A stretch of DNA of 31,672 bases from Chara braunii. Its lineage: Eukaryota > Streptophyta > Charophyceae > Charales > Characeae. The translations under genes and the position numbers were made by a program. The stretch lies in the NCBI GenBank assembly GCA_003427395.1, contig BFEA01000363.1, positions 113,039 to 144,710 of the forward strand, written 5' to 3'. The notes beneath the pieces are model-generated. The model was not told the DNA's origin. It saw only the letters and a list, made by a program, of their open reading frames with translations, and did no database searches. Of the stretch, positions 1 to 10,547 are shown in pieces (position 1 is the first letter of the stretch; every line of letters begins with the position of its first letter).

Positions 1-78
<78 letters not shown>

Positions 79-93
79 CACACACACACACAC
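1..93. repeat. Compound (CT)n-(CA)n microsatellite
   Basis: A pure CT tract of about 29 bases runs directly into a CA tract of about 64 bases with one CG interruption. It opens the window, so its true left edge is not visible. Confidence 0.98.
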
Positions 94-542
94 AGCCCCC
101 CCGCCGCCCTAGCCTCGACTCTCACGCTCGCTAAGCAATTTGTCCCGCATATTATTGTGCCTGTTCTCATACGCTCCCGCCCCCCACCAAAACCAAATAT
201 GTTCTGACACGCCAGCCCGCCCTTCGCGAGCTGATTCCTTCACACACGTACCCCCTCTCCCCCCCGCCCCCCACCTCCCCCCGCCAACCAAATTATTTAT
301 GCCTGTTCAATTACACGCCACATGCACTGTACCTTGAAACACCGGCCCATGAGTGCATTCCACCGTTCATTGACAATTACTCACTCCAACAAACCTCACT
401 CCTCGAAAAAAAAAAAAAAAAAAAAAAGGCAACGCTCACTCCACCATCCACCACATGTCTAGAAAATATGCGTGCGTTTCATTTTGTCACTGCAAACAAG
501 ACTCTCACTCCGCGAAATGCCGCCATTAGAACTCACACATTA

Positions 543-543
<1 letters not shown>

Positions 544-579
<36 letters not shown>

Positions 580-580
580 T
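544..580. repeat. (ATT)n microsatellite, copy 1
   Basis: About twelve ATT units. A second tract of the same motif starts about 80 bases to the right, and the pair flanks a unique segment. Confidence 0.95.
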
Positions 581-660
581 ACGTATTTTTACAAGACCCC
601 GACTCAGGTTGCTAGGCGGCGAGGTGATAGGAGCATCCCCCCTAGTACCCCACACATATC

Positions 661-670
661 ATCATCATTA

Positions 671-703
<33 letters not shown>
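661..703. repeat. (ATT)n microsatellite, copy 2
   Basis: About thirteen ATT units with an ATC-rich left edge. It sits just downstream (minus strand) of the splice donor of the F-box gene, so it would be intronic. Confidence 0.95.
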
Positions 704-720
704 GACATAATAAAGAAAGT

Positions 721-730
721 CTTACTCACC
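721..730 (-). promoter_or_regulatory. Predicted 5' splice donor of the F-box gene
   Basis: On the minus strand the sequence across 732-721 reads GCG/GTGAGTAAG, matching the plant donor consensus. It overlaps the in-frame TGA. If it is used, the last codon is split after CG. Confidence 0.55.
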
Positions 731-1832
731 GCCAATACCTTCTGATGACTACTTTCTGATTGAGTCTCACGACTTGCAGATCTGCCCTTGCCAACCGCAA
801 GGACTCCAATCCAGACCTTGTCAGGGATGTGCATGAGGACACCTCTAAAGTTTTCAAGCGCCTCAGTTTTCTCCCAATGCAAGCCAAGCTTGCGTCCGTA
901 ATTCTCTGCTCATCTATCAGTGTCAGAATTTCCAAATTAGGAAGGTTGTCTGTAATCACGCTCATTGCGTCATCATCAACCCACGTTAGACCAAGGGTTA
1001 AAAAAGTCAGTTGGGGAAGACGAGGCACCAGTTGCTGAGTGAAATCCTTCCCCACTTGAGTGGGAAGCCTGTTGTGGATTTCCAGGTGGCACAGCGACAG
1101 ACATCGATTTGCAATGGCATCAACCGCCTCGATCCATCTATGCTTCACACTGAAGCATCTAAGTACTAGTCGCTGAAGAAGGGGGCAGTTGTTGGCGATG
1201 AACTCCAGGGTATCGGACTTGCAGTACCACGTGGAGAGATCTATTAATAGACCTTGGCCGCGCAAGACTACATCCCGGGTAGCATTCCAAACGCAGCGGT
1301 GAAATTCGATATGAGTTGGGGGTGATGGGCAGCACTTGTACGTGTCGGCTTCCTTCCAGCAGCCAGGGTCCCATGACGCTTGGTACCAGCTCTTGCAAAC
1401 TGGGCCCACATGGAACCTGTCCCTAAGAGAGAGAAAGCTGAAGATGTGGACCAGAGCATCGAGTCCCAGATCTCCCCACGCACGTCCATCTTCCACGTCA
1501 TCATCAGCAGGCTCATCCTGATGATACTCCTCAATGACGACATGCTGATGGGTGAAAGGTCGATGCGCTGGATCGTCACTACCCTGTGGTGGTGTCTCGG
1601 CATCACACTCTAAGAAGGGGTGCTCTCTCTCTCTCCCTACGTCTGCTCCCTCTGTCTCCTCGCCATTCTCTGTGGAGGTGCCCTCCCCTCCTCTCTCCAG
1701 CAGAGCGCTCGCACTCTCAACCACCTCGCCTATCTTCGGCCTCAGGCAATCAGAACCATGACATGTCTGCTGACGACACGTCAGATCTCCATCACTCTCT
1801 AACACGTCCTCTCTTTCCATCTTCTCCGTCAT
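730..1832 (-). CDS. F-box/LRR protein, FBW2/SKIP19-like (first coding exon)
   Basis: Probable substrate-recognition subunit of an SCF-type E3 ubiquitin ligase. The F-box would bind a Skp1/ASK adaptor and the leucine-rich repeats the target. The first ATG is at 1832-1830; the frame stays open upstream to a stop at 1945-1943 but offers only a GTG at 1862. From this ATG, residues 1-115 are acidic and low-complexity. The F-box is at about 118-160 (WGDLGLDALVHIFSFL, then VCKSWYQASWDPGCWKEAD), and LRR-like segments fill about 200-355. The F-box ending CKSWY..S.D..CWK is typical of plant FBW2/SKIP-like F-box proteins. The apparent stop TGA at 728-726 lies inside GCG/GTGAGTAAG, a perfect splice donor, so the frame probably continues in another exon to the left. 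No inactivating change is seen. This is the best candidate for a functional host gene here, although a processed copy is not excluded. Confidence 0.8.
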
Positions 1833-1969
1833 GATTTCACAGAACTCTCTCCCCCTTCCCACGCCAGCTAGCTTGCCGCCCGTCTCACTTGAGAAACGTC
1901 GCCTCGGTTTAAGGATGACATGCGCTCTTCGGCCTCAGGCAATCAGAACCATGACCTGTCTGCTGAGGA

Positions 1970-2042
<73 letters not shown>

Positions 2043-2098
2043 GGTTTAAGGATGACGTGCGCAAGATGCGTCCAATCATCTCCGTCACTCTCTGAAAC
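1737..2098. repeat. Diverged segmental duplication around the F-box 5' end
   Basis: The segment 1737-1779 (CGGCCTCAGGCAATCAGAAC...) recurs at 1927-1970. Its continuation at 1783-1803 (TCTCCATCACTCTCT) recurs at 2077-2095. A second pair, GGTTTAAGGATGAC, is at 1906-1919 and 2041-2054. The right-hand copy is interrupted by the (CT)n tract. The left copy is coding (residues HGSDCLRP of the F-box protein), so part of the N-terminus has a paralogous copy upstream. Confidence 0.85.
1972..2037. repeat. (TC)n microsatellite
   Basis: About 33 uninterrupted TC units. The tract splits the right-hand copy of the duplication upstream of the F-box gene. The RERERE and SLSLSL reading frames across it are artefacts. 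Confidence 0.98.
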
Positions 2099-2510
2099 GA
2101 TCGATCCCGGATGCCTCCTTGCTGAACGGCCACACGTTTTCACTCGGTTGGAGAGGGGTAGGGGGAGGTGCTAGTGACTGGCCAAAGATGCTCGGCACTA
2201 CCGTAGCATCGCCGGCTTCCCTCATGGGCTATGCCTTATCACCCCACAATGTCATCTTCGTGATGAGGGGTGTTTACAAGCCTTGCTCTCGCAGCGCTGC
2301 TATGGTGCAAACCTGCCCCATGGGTTGGGGAGAGTTCCAGGTTTGGTTTGTGTTCGCCGGTACTATACGTAGGGCGTCGTTCAACACTCCTCAGGATTTC
2401 CTAGAGCTACAAGGAAGTTCCCTTGAAAATTTTGTGGCCTCGTTCCACACGTCCCAAGGACTTTTCCTTGTGACCTGTGACCTGCCGGCGGCCGTTTTCA
2501 AACGATTGTA
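2099..2510. other. No recognised gene; possible F-box promoter region
   Basis: This lies upstream of the F-box gene. A 130-aa plus-strand open frame (2119-2511) exists but has no recognisable domain and runs into the tandem repeat, so it is not called as a gene. Confidence 0.4.
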
Positions 2511-2642
2511 GGCGGGGGTTGACCTTGGTCCACCATCCTGTGTCCATGTGGAGATAGCCTCGTCCAGTGATGTCCAGGCGGGGGTTGACCTTGGTCCACC
2601 GTCCTGTGTCCATGTGGAGATAGCCTTGTCCAGTGATGTCCA
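2511..2642. repeat. Two tandem copies of a 66-bp unit
   Basis: Units 2511-2576 and 2577-2642 begin GGCGGGGGTTGACCTTGGTC and differ at only a few positions. Because 66 is a multiple of three, the minus strand reads as two 22-aa repeats containing GYLHMDTG.WTKVNPRL. No function is recognised. Confidence 0.95.
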
Positions 2643-2724
2643 AGGGGAAAAGGCAGGGCCATGCCAGGAAAAAGAAAATAAAAAGTAGGGGATTTTTTTT
2701 TATTTTTTTTTAATAAACCCTACC

Positions 2725-2764
2725 GGTGTTAGTGTTGCTGATAAGAGCAGACACCACTAACACC
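2725..2764 (-). other. LINE 3'-terminal stem-loop, copy 1
   Basis: Arms 2725-2737 and 2752-2764 pair at 12 of 13 positions. The inner CTG/CAG can extend the stem around a loop of about 8 bases. The hairpin ends about 13 bases from the A-rich tail, where reverse transcriptases of stringent LINEs recognise their RNA. A related hairpin occurs at 18592-18631. Confidence 0.75.
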
Positions 2765-2835
2765 TGGGTAGAGACTCCATCTATTGGTGGGGAGTGTCAC
2801 CTGCTGGAAACCGGGTTCAGCGTCTCTTTTACATA

Positions 2836-3480
2836 GCCTTTGTCTCTTTATAAGGATATGTGAAGATAAAGACTGCCTCTTCAGCCAAACCAGGCTGCCA
2901 GATACAACTATTAAATCTAGCAGAAAAATATCTCCTCGAAACAGTCTAACGAATAGTCCGACAATGGAGACAAATTTTCCCTGAGATTGCATCAGAATGC
3001 TAGAAACCTCAGAGATCCAAAAAATATTGCGTTCATACTTCATTGAGGATACCATTGCGAATCCACCATTGCTAATTCCGACGGGGGGAAGGGGTCAGAA
3101 AAACATTCCAGAGATCTGAGTGTGGCTCCTGGAGGAAGCGAAAACCAGTCTTTGAAGCTCAGGAGGAAGTCTCGTTTTAGATTTTCCCCCTGTTCTTCCT
3201 TCCCCGACCATTTCACTTCTCCCAAGCACCCTCCTTCATTTTCTCCCAGCCAATCTTGATTGAATTTTTTAATACATTTGGTTATATCTTTTTTTTTATG
3301 GAGCTGTTGTATCTTCGATCGCACTACTCACCAATGTGCTCGTATTTCTGTCTGTACAAATTGAATAATTAGTTCAACAAATTTCATACCTTCAAGTTTT
3401 TACATCTTCTCTGTCATAAACACACCTTTTGTACCATAATGCCCATAGAATGACGTTCCGACCAAGTTCGAACAAATTCC
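2836..3480 (-). other. Probable LINE 3' untranslated region
   Basis: This is the sequence between the zf-RVT coding relic and the terminal hairpin. Minus-strand frames here (2729-3055 and 3040-3324) match no domain I recognise and are treated as untranslated tail. Confidence 0.45.
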
Positions 3481-6400
3481 TCTGAAATTCTGAAAGTTGC
3501 ATATCCTGTGGTTCTCATTGCCCTAGTAGGATGACTTTCCAATCCCATGGCCAGTCGATTCCTGTCAGTGCTCTCCACACACTGTCCTATCTTCTCCATA
3601 ATAACATCGTTCCAGGACATTGGATGAATACATGTTCAATCGTTTCTCTGATTCTCTTGTTGGGGAAGACAGATAGACATGCTTTACACCATGGAAGAGT
3701 CAGACCCCGTTGCTCTAGATTGGTGCGATTGATGAGCCAATCATTCGTTGGAAGACATCGATGAAGTATTTGCCACTGTAATCATGAAAACTTAGCAGGT
3801 CGTTTTTTTAGTTGATTAAAGAATTTTATATTTCTGATACTTTGTATATCTATGTTCAAATGCCTGGTCCATCAGTCCCTTCAAGTTATTATAGATGCCA
3901 CATCTACCCTAGGTCGAAGTAGACGATATGATGCCTTAACTGTTAGGGATTGTAGAGTACGTGGTTTACTCCTTGTACCCATCTGCCATACCCATTCGTC
4001 CGGATCAAAGGGTAGTTCTGGAATCATTTTGGATGGAAGGTCCTCCATCCAGTGGTGACCGAAATAAAAATAACTCTGATTCTAAACATTTTGTTGAATG
4101 GAAAGAACTCAACCTGGTTATCTGGTGTCAAAATGAGCAGATGATTTTTTGTTATTTTGAACAAAGTTACTAGAGCTCCTTCCTCAAGTAAACTCATGAT
4201 TTGCCCAACCTTCCAATCTTGCGGATCTTGTGTAATTGTAACAAAATCACCTTCTTGAAACTTTACACTGTTTCTCAATTCTCTGACACATGTCAAAGGG
4301 ATGAAACTACTTATGTGTTCCAAATTCTGGTCCAATTTGTGGGCGTAAGTAATTATTTTTTTAAGTTGATTTGGATTTTTTCATCTTCTCTTTTGTAAAT
4401 CCCAAATGTCTTTAATCCCTATGACCCATTTTTTTACCCATTGGGACCAGGGAGGAGTGGAGCTATTATACACACAACTATTAACATCTGTAATCCATTT
4501 GTTACCAAATAGAGGTTGCTTCAAGATTTCCTCAAAGCGTATGGGTTAAGGTTTGTTGGGTAGTGGTAGTTTCCTCCACACTTTCAGAAGAGACACCCAT
4601 AGAGTATCTAGGATGAGGTCTCTATGAGTAACACCTCTTTCCCCTTCATTTCTCAAGTGTGCGGAAGGACGAGGGATATGCCAAAATATGTTTTATACCC
4701 AAGTAAGGGGATGAACTTCAGGTGGTGCGTCTGGTGCCAATTTTCTAATTTGTTGTAGGGCTAGGGGTTGCCACGACTTGTCTATACCAAGGATGAGGTC
4801 AATCATCCACTAAAGGGACAAAGCTTGACACTGTAGGGTGGGGTCCAAAATTCCTAACCCTCCTCTGGACATAGGTTGGATAAGGGTAGACCATGCCACT
4901 CTAGGAATTACCTTTTGAAGCTCGTGATCTCCTCTCTAGAGGAATGTCATCACTTGTTTTAAGAAACATTTGATTCCTGGTTTGTTGATTACCCAAATTG
5001 CTGATTTGTACCAAATTGACGCAAACACCACATTATTTATAATCAGTGCCCTCCCTAAAAGAGAGGTATGCTGATTCTTCCATTGATTCATCTTTTGGAT
5101 TGTTTTGAAATTCATTCATCATTAGTTGTGGGTTTGCCAGAGGTCGTCAACGATACACCTAACACTCTCAGAGGGGCTTCTAACTTGAATGGCAACCATT
5201 GTACCCTGGGGGATTCAGGTGGACGGCCGCCATTTGAGTGGATTCACCATCCTTGCGTTTTACTTCCCCAATTGACTACCATATCTGAAAGGGCATAAAA
5301 TTTGTCCAAAAGGTTTTTTATTTCTTCCATGTTTGCCTCTGAAGTCTCTATTATTATCGTAAGATCATCTGCAAACATTGAGGTTATTGGTATTGCGTCT
5401 TCCGGGATTCCTGAAATGCTTAGTCGTTTGATATTGTGATTAGCTCTAAGGTTGGCACCCAGAGCTTCCATTAGAATAACAAAAAGAAAAGGGGTCAGAG
5501 GGTCGCCTTGCCTTACTAACCTCTGAAGGCGGATTTCTTGAGACAGCAACTCATTCACAAGAATACGTGTGGTGGCATTTATATGTCGAATTTCAACCCA
5601 TCTACGCATGTTGGGTCTAAAGTTTAGTTTGTGCAAGCAAGCGTCTAGGAATCGCCAATCCACATGATCATATGTCTTTTCAAAGTCTATAAAAACAATA
5701 GCTGCATTTTGTTTGGTTTGTCATGCAACTTTGACCATTTCATTGATTAGAAGGATATTATCTTGTATGTGCCGATCTTTTATAAATCATGGGATGAATT
5801 ATATCTGCCATTACTGGGATCATACGATTAGCCAGAGCTTTATCAAGCAATTTGTATACTACTGTAAGTAGAGTAATTAGTCTGTAATTCTTGGTATTGG
5901 ACTTATCCCCTTTTTTGTATAATAGGGTAAAAATTCTTTGACTGACAAACTCTCCCATTTGACCTGTTTCGCACACCTCATGATAGTATTTCATCAGGTC
6001 TGGTGACAGGATGGACCACATGGCTTCCCAAAATTATTTGGGCAGACCATCCACTCCCGGTGTTTTATCCTCCTCCATCTGAATTAAAGTTGTCCAAATT
6101 TCTTCTTTAGTTAGTAGTTTTTCAAGATGTTCACGTTGTTCATCGGTGATAGACTGGAATAGTGGTTCTAAGAAGAAAGAAGTAGCTTGATCATCTTCTT
6201 GGATGCAGGTAGGGTCTTTGGATGATTTGAACAATTCTTAAAAAAAATCATAAGCGACTTTCAAACTTGGCGCAGAGGATGTGGGTGCCAAAGGATACCT
6301 CTGAGCCTCGTGATCATACAAATTATCAATATAAAAGAGTTTGACTCGTAATTGGGCCATTGCAAAAAAGGATGTATCAATCTGCCCTTCTGTCCCGAAT

Positions 6401-7500
6401 TTCGTCAATTTGCCTCTGATTATTTGTCTCTGTCAGCGATGCTGGGCAAATGACAACATTTTTTTCCTGAGTTCTTGGATATCAATATTTTGTGAGGATT
6501 CCGGGTCTTGAGATTCATATTCAAAATTTGTTCTTGAATTTGTATTTCCTGCAAATGTTTATTCTTTGCTCGTAATTTTGAAAATTCATTGCAGTTTGCA
6601 AGAAAACTTAACCCATTGTTGAACTAAGAAATAAAGGAATCTTGTTTCTCTTCCATCGAATGCCAATATTCTCATACATCTGGTAAGTATTTTTTAAAAT
6701 TGTCATATATTAGCAAAGATGTATTTAGTTTATAGAATCTCTTCCCCTGATCCGGTTTCTTTTTTAAAGAGAGGAGTACTGAGCACATTTTATAGTCTGC
6801 ACCAGCCCATGGGCTTTGTGAAAAAATTGTTGCCCCTGTGAGACTTCTTGCTAGATCTTCAGACATTAGGATCAGATCTATTCTTGATCTGGATTGGAGG
6901 CGGTTACCTTGATTGCGTAAACATGTGAATACTCTTTCCCGCGGGAAGATTCTTCGGTACGAGTCAAATAGGCGTTCATTTTCGCATAAGGTTTGTATTA
7001 TAATCTCATCTTCCTCTAATAGGGAGGGCATGGAAAGGGGATCTTCCAATGATCTAGCCATCTATCCGGGGTTGCGTTGAAGTCTCCTGCCATGACCAAA
7101 GGTATCCCTGCCGGGATTTGTGTTCTTATATCCTGAAAGAATCTGATTTTTTCTTCAACTTCATTTGACTCATATACATTCATTACACATATAGTATGTG
7201 ATCCAATATTGAAGATGACATATATCCATCGACCCTGCTCCTTATCTGATACCTATTGGATAATTTGTGCTCGAAATTCCGGTGGTACCCAAATTGCTAC
7301 TCCTGCTGACCCACTTCTTGGAGAATGTGCACTGATCTTAGTAAACGGCCAAACCATATTATGGGTCCAAGTGTGAATAGGGGAATCAGTTAGATGAGTT
7401 TCTTGAATACATACTATGTCAGGCCATGACCTGCCCCCCACGCCTTTCTATGTCTGTCGTGGCTAGGCCATTTACATTCAGAGATCTGAGGTCCAAGTCT
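3481..7500 (-). pseudogene. LINE ORF2 relic: endonuclease, reverse transcriptase, zf-RVT
   Basis: Fragments in several frames follow the order of one polyprotein. Endonuclease: 7253-7441 (DIVCIQETHL, the catalytic-Glu motif) and 6672-7061 (SRIDLILMSEDLARS; the later GADYKM stands where SDH is expected). Reverse transcriptase: 6034-6234 (KEEIWTTLIQMEEDKTPGVD), 5758-6021 (NTKNYRLITLLTVVYKLLDK) and 5244-5663 (VDWRFLDACL, RQGDPLTPFLF, MFADDLTII, the last being the FADD active site). C-terminal part: about 4840-4900 (AWSTLIQP...GGLGILDP) and 4550-4620 (DLILDTLWVSLLKVWRKL). zf-RVT: about 3580-3770 (WCKAC, ETIEHVFIQCP). The FADD motif is intact, but at least one stop breaks each fragment boundary (for example KEFW to K-stop-FW near 6033), so the copy is dead. 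Confidence 0.85.
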
Positions 7501-7599
7501 GCCGTTTTAGTTGCACGCTGCCAGGATGAGTTTTTTCCTAAATATGCATTAATTGCTTCCATCTTAGCCCCCTGTTATGTAAGGACCTCCTCCCCTTGT

Positions 7600-8090
7600 G
7601 TTTTAGAGGCGGATCCAGGATCCATTGTCAAGATCCCCAACAGATTGAAGGATTCCTCTGCGAAGAATTATACTGAGAAAAGCAAGAATGTCAGAGGCCG
7701 ACCACACCACATTTACTTTGATCTTAAGACTTTGTAAGTCTAGCAAGATTGTGTGGGAGAACCATTTCAACCCTGCCTCTTTTTGTTCCTCAAAGCGAAC
7801 AAATGTGTCCCTTTTCACCATATGGGCCTTGTCCCCAATTTCTGTGAAATTTGCTTGAGGACCAAGATCATAGTGTTTAATTAAGAAATCCCACATATCC
7901 CTTTTGAACGTTCAATCCCCTACGCTTTGATACTCAACATCTGTAGACCATCCTCTCAATGCAACCCCTCCGTATTGATCGTGGCCTACCGGAGAAAGTC
8001 TCACTTCCCATTTTTTTCTTTTTTTCCGTACATGAATGATGAGGTTGCCCCTAGGTGGTTGCGGCCTAACCACTTGACCTTTTTCCAATA
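7600..8090 (-). pseudogene. LINE ORF1-like segment
   Basis: This minus-strand coding relic lies upstream of the endonuclease. It reads VRKKRKKWEVRLSPVGHDQY, then after a stop continues into MWDFLIKHYDLGPQANFTEI (7896 downward). The basic stretch and position before ORF2 fit the nucleic-acid-binding ORF1 of an L1-type LINE. No RRM or zinc knuckle can be made out, so the assignment rests mainly on position. Confidence 0.45.
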
Positions 8091-8639
8091 CATTCCATCA
8101 TAAGCCAACGAGTAAAGCGCCAATACGGATGTCAAAAAGTAGCGATCATTATCGCCAATGTACCCTTGCGTACCTCCACATTTGAAATTCCAATTTCGAA
8201 GTACGGCTCGTGGTGACGAGGACGACGATCAGCAGGCGGCACAAAGACGGGCCACCGGCGAATCGGGCTTGGCGGTGGTGCCCCTTCCCGGAAAACGTGG
8301 CGTTGTTTGTACGTCTGCACTCTGCTTCAAGTTGTGTCCATCGTCATCGATGCACGCGATGTTGAGGGCATCGTCCGACACAGAGCTGAGACGAGAGTGA
8401 CGTCGTCCCAAAGGCGGCAGCTTGCGGAACTCTAGTCGGTGTGACAATCGTCATGGCAGCAGAGACACGTCATTCCTGTTGAAGTACGAGCAAAGGAGGG
8501 CGGCGGAGAGGTCGAGCATGCATTGTTGACACCGCTGGAGAGAATGGTTGTGGCGGCTGCCTTGTCTACGGTTGTTCTTCGTTGCCAGCAGGATAGGGTG
8601 TTGGGGCGAATGAAGGCGCAACTGTGCCCGCATAAAGAA
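8091..8639. other. No gene recognised; upstream flank of Harbinger relic
   Basis: GC-rich, low-complexity sequence with short open frames on both strands (plus 8158-8400, minus 8432-8902), none with a recognisable domain. It may be the 5' part of the Harbinger element or LINE flank. Confidence 0.35.
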
Positions 8640-9320
8640 GAACGCTGATGCAAGCTGCAGATGAAGGCCCCAAATACGTGGCGACTTCTAGGGCTACTAT
8701 CATTCAGTTGTGCTACGCCTTGGGTTGTGGGATCATTCCACGAGTGATGTTGAGGTGGTGGATCAAACGCAAGACAGGGGGGAAGTGGGAAGACCTTCAA
8801 CAATGCCACGACGCCACAGATGACTACTTCCGCAAGAAACTTCGCATGTCCCCGTGAGTGTTTCGATAGATCGTTGAGGCATGTGCACCTCATCTTCAGC
8901 ACCAGGTGGCAGGTGACGTTCTACAGAGAGTCACTGCAGCCCGACCAGATTGTGGCCTATGCGCTGTACAGGTGGACGGCGGGGCACACGTATGAGAGCA
9001 GCACCTGCAAATTCAGCATCGGTAGAGCTTTTGGCCTCGTTGTCTTGTCACATCCATGCTGACAAGACCGCCTAGCCGACGGGGGTGCGGAAGCTCGTCC
9101 TCCTGTGGGCGTTTGCTAATAAGGGAGTCCCCAACTGCCACGAATGCACCAGCTGCACTCACATCTACATGGAGAAGCGGGCAAACGCCTGAGCGAAAAC
9201 TACTACAATGGGAATTCTCTATCGTCTCGCAGGCGGTCGTCGACCTCGACTTGCGTATGTAAGTCGTGCAGGCCGGATACCCAAGTAGTGAAGATGTCGT
9301 CGTCATCACCCTGCGATGGT
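8640..9320 (+). pseudogene. PIF/Harbinger-type transposase relic 1
   Basis: This is a remnant of a DDE transposase that would cut and paste Harbinger elements. The frame at 8648-8857 reads MLRWWIKRKTGGKWEDLQQC then DDYFRKKLRM. After a frameshift, 8905-9030 gives VTFYRESLQPDQIVAYALYR and IGRAFGLVV. A third frame from about 9076 gives PTGVRKLVLLWAFANKG then CHECTSCTHIYMEKRANA, a stop, and a short tail. The CTSCTHI motif stands where Harbinger transposases have (G)C(I)DCTHI, so the first catalytic Asp is Ser. At least two frameshifts and several stops are present. Family knowledge supports the call; the exact ends are inferred. Confidence 0.7.
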
Positions 9321-10547
9321 CTTCCCCACCCTTCGGCCCCAACGGGGCCTCCACTGCCTGAGGTGGCACCGTGATGCCCCCTCTTCGGCTTTGCGACGTC
9401 GCGACGTCCTCTCTCCGACCCCCCAGTGTCTTTCGGGATGCAATCCTGATTCCCCACGTGGGTAACGCCGCTCGTGGACATCGTCTTTACGGAAGGCAAC
9501 AAAAAACAAAGACTTTGTTGTAAATGGCATCGCAATGGGACGACGAAGCTCTGGTGAAAACAGTGACGACGACATGAGAAGGCACACGACTAGAAACCCC
9601 CTCTGACGACGACTGCGCTCCGGTGAGAAAGCTCTTCCTATGCTTTTGACGAAATGCGCCAATAAGGAAAGGTGGCACGAAGACTCCCGGCGACAAGGAC
9701 TCTACCGTGACGAGGACATGATGGCACTCAGATGGGAAGACTCTGCTCTGGCGAGGACAACGATGGTGGCAAGAGAATGCACACGAGGAGGTGAAGGATT
9801 GTGATATCAACTGCTCTGCGGCAAAGCGTCTCTGACCAATCACATATCGGTATGCGGTGAGGTTTCATACGCCGCGAGAAGGCACCACATCGAAGACTCC
9901 TTTTGCGCTTGGACAATTAAGAGCAGGGATGGACCACCGATGATTCAACGGCGGCAGGACTCCACCGCTGCTGAAAAGATCCACGTCGTAGAGATCCACG
10001 TTGCCTCGAGAACGATGGACGTGGTTGAGGCTGATATACGAGAAGATCGACGTGGCATGAACTGCCCTGCCACAAGAAAGATCCATGTGCCATAGATCTG
10101 CGCTGCTGCAAGAAAGATCCACAGCGAGCGAACAACGAAGAACAACGACAAACGAGAACATATTGGGAAGAAAGCTTAGCGGCAAGGACATGGTCACGAT
10201 AAAGCAGTGCACGTCCAATCCGCAGCGCTGAATCCACAGCAAGCGGATGACGGAGGCCACCTCATGAGCTTTATGCTTCCGGCGTGCACATGCGGTATGG
10301 GGTCGAAGAGCAGGGATGGACCAAAATGTAGCCTCTTTCGCTGATGGGGACACGGACATTACACGCCCCGCTTCCAGCTCGAGGACCGCCCCTTGCCTTT
10401 TTTCGACGTGACCAGCCCCGAGTCCCCGACCTCCCTCTAGTCTTGCCCCGTATATGCCTCGACGTCCCACTTCCACCTGAAAAAATTAAGACGACCCTTC
10501 CCTAATCCACGCCTACCCCTCTCGCCCCACACCCAAGTACCCACCCT
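9321..10547. other. Degenerate sequence between Harbinger parts
   Basis: No credible gene. The stretch contains decayed short repeats such as AAGATCCA-containing units (9977-10125) and two copies of AGCAGGGATGGACCA (9920-9934 and 10309-10323). A 203-aa minus-strand open frame (9865-10476) and several 118-aa frames have low-complexity, Ser/Arg/Cys-rich composition typical of chance frames. Confidence 0.45.

Larger units (their letters stand above)
94..729. other. Non-coding stretch, probably intron of the F-box gene
   Basis: No convincing gene is visible here. The stretch is C-rich near 95-300, has a 22-base A run at 406-427, and holds two (ATT)n microsatellites. It lies downstream (minus strand) of a canonical splice donor at 729-728, so part of it is likely intron of the F-box gene. 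The next exon could not be placed with confidence. Confidence 0.5.
2693..8090 (-). mobile_element. Decayed LINE (non-LTR) retrotransposon, near-complete architecture
   Basis: Read on the minus strand from about 8090 down to 2693, the element shows an ORF1-like segment, AP-type endonuclease, reverse transcriptase, a connection region, a C-terminal zf-RVT zinc-binding domain, a 3' untranslated region with a strong hairpin, and an A-rich tail (T-runs on plus at 2692-2712). The order is that of plant L1-clade LINEs. Many in-frame stops and small indels make it non-coding. The exact 5' end and target-site duplications were not found; the left boundary is taken from the A-tail and the right from the last ORF1-like coding signal. 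Confidence 0.85.

Noticed and set aside
1909-2174. Open frames rich in RE or SL around 1972-2037
   Set aside because: They are translations of the (TC)n microsatellite. Only the duplicated flanks are informative.
9865-10476. 203-aa minus-strand open frame
   Set aside because: Built from short decayed repeats, overlapped by equally long frames on the same strand, and without a recognisable motif.
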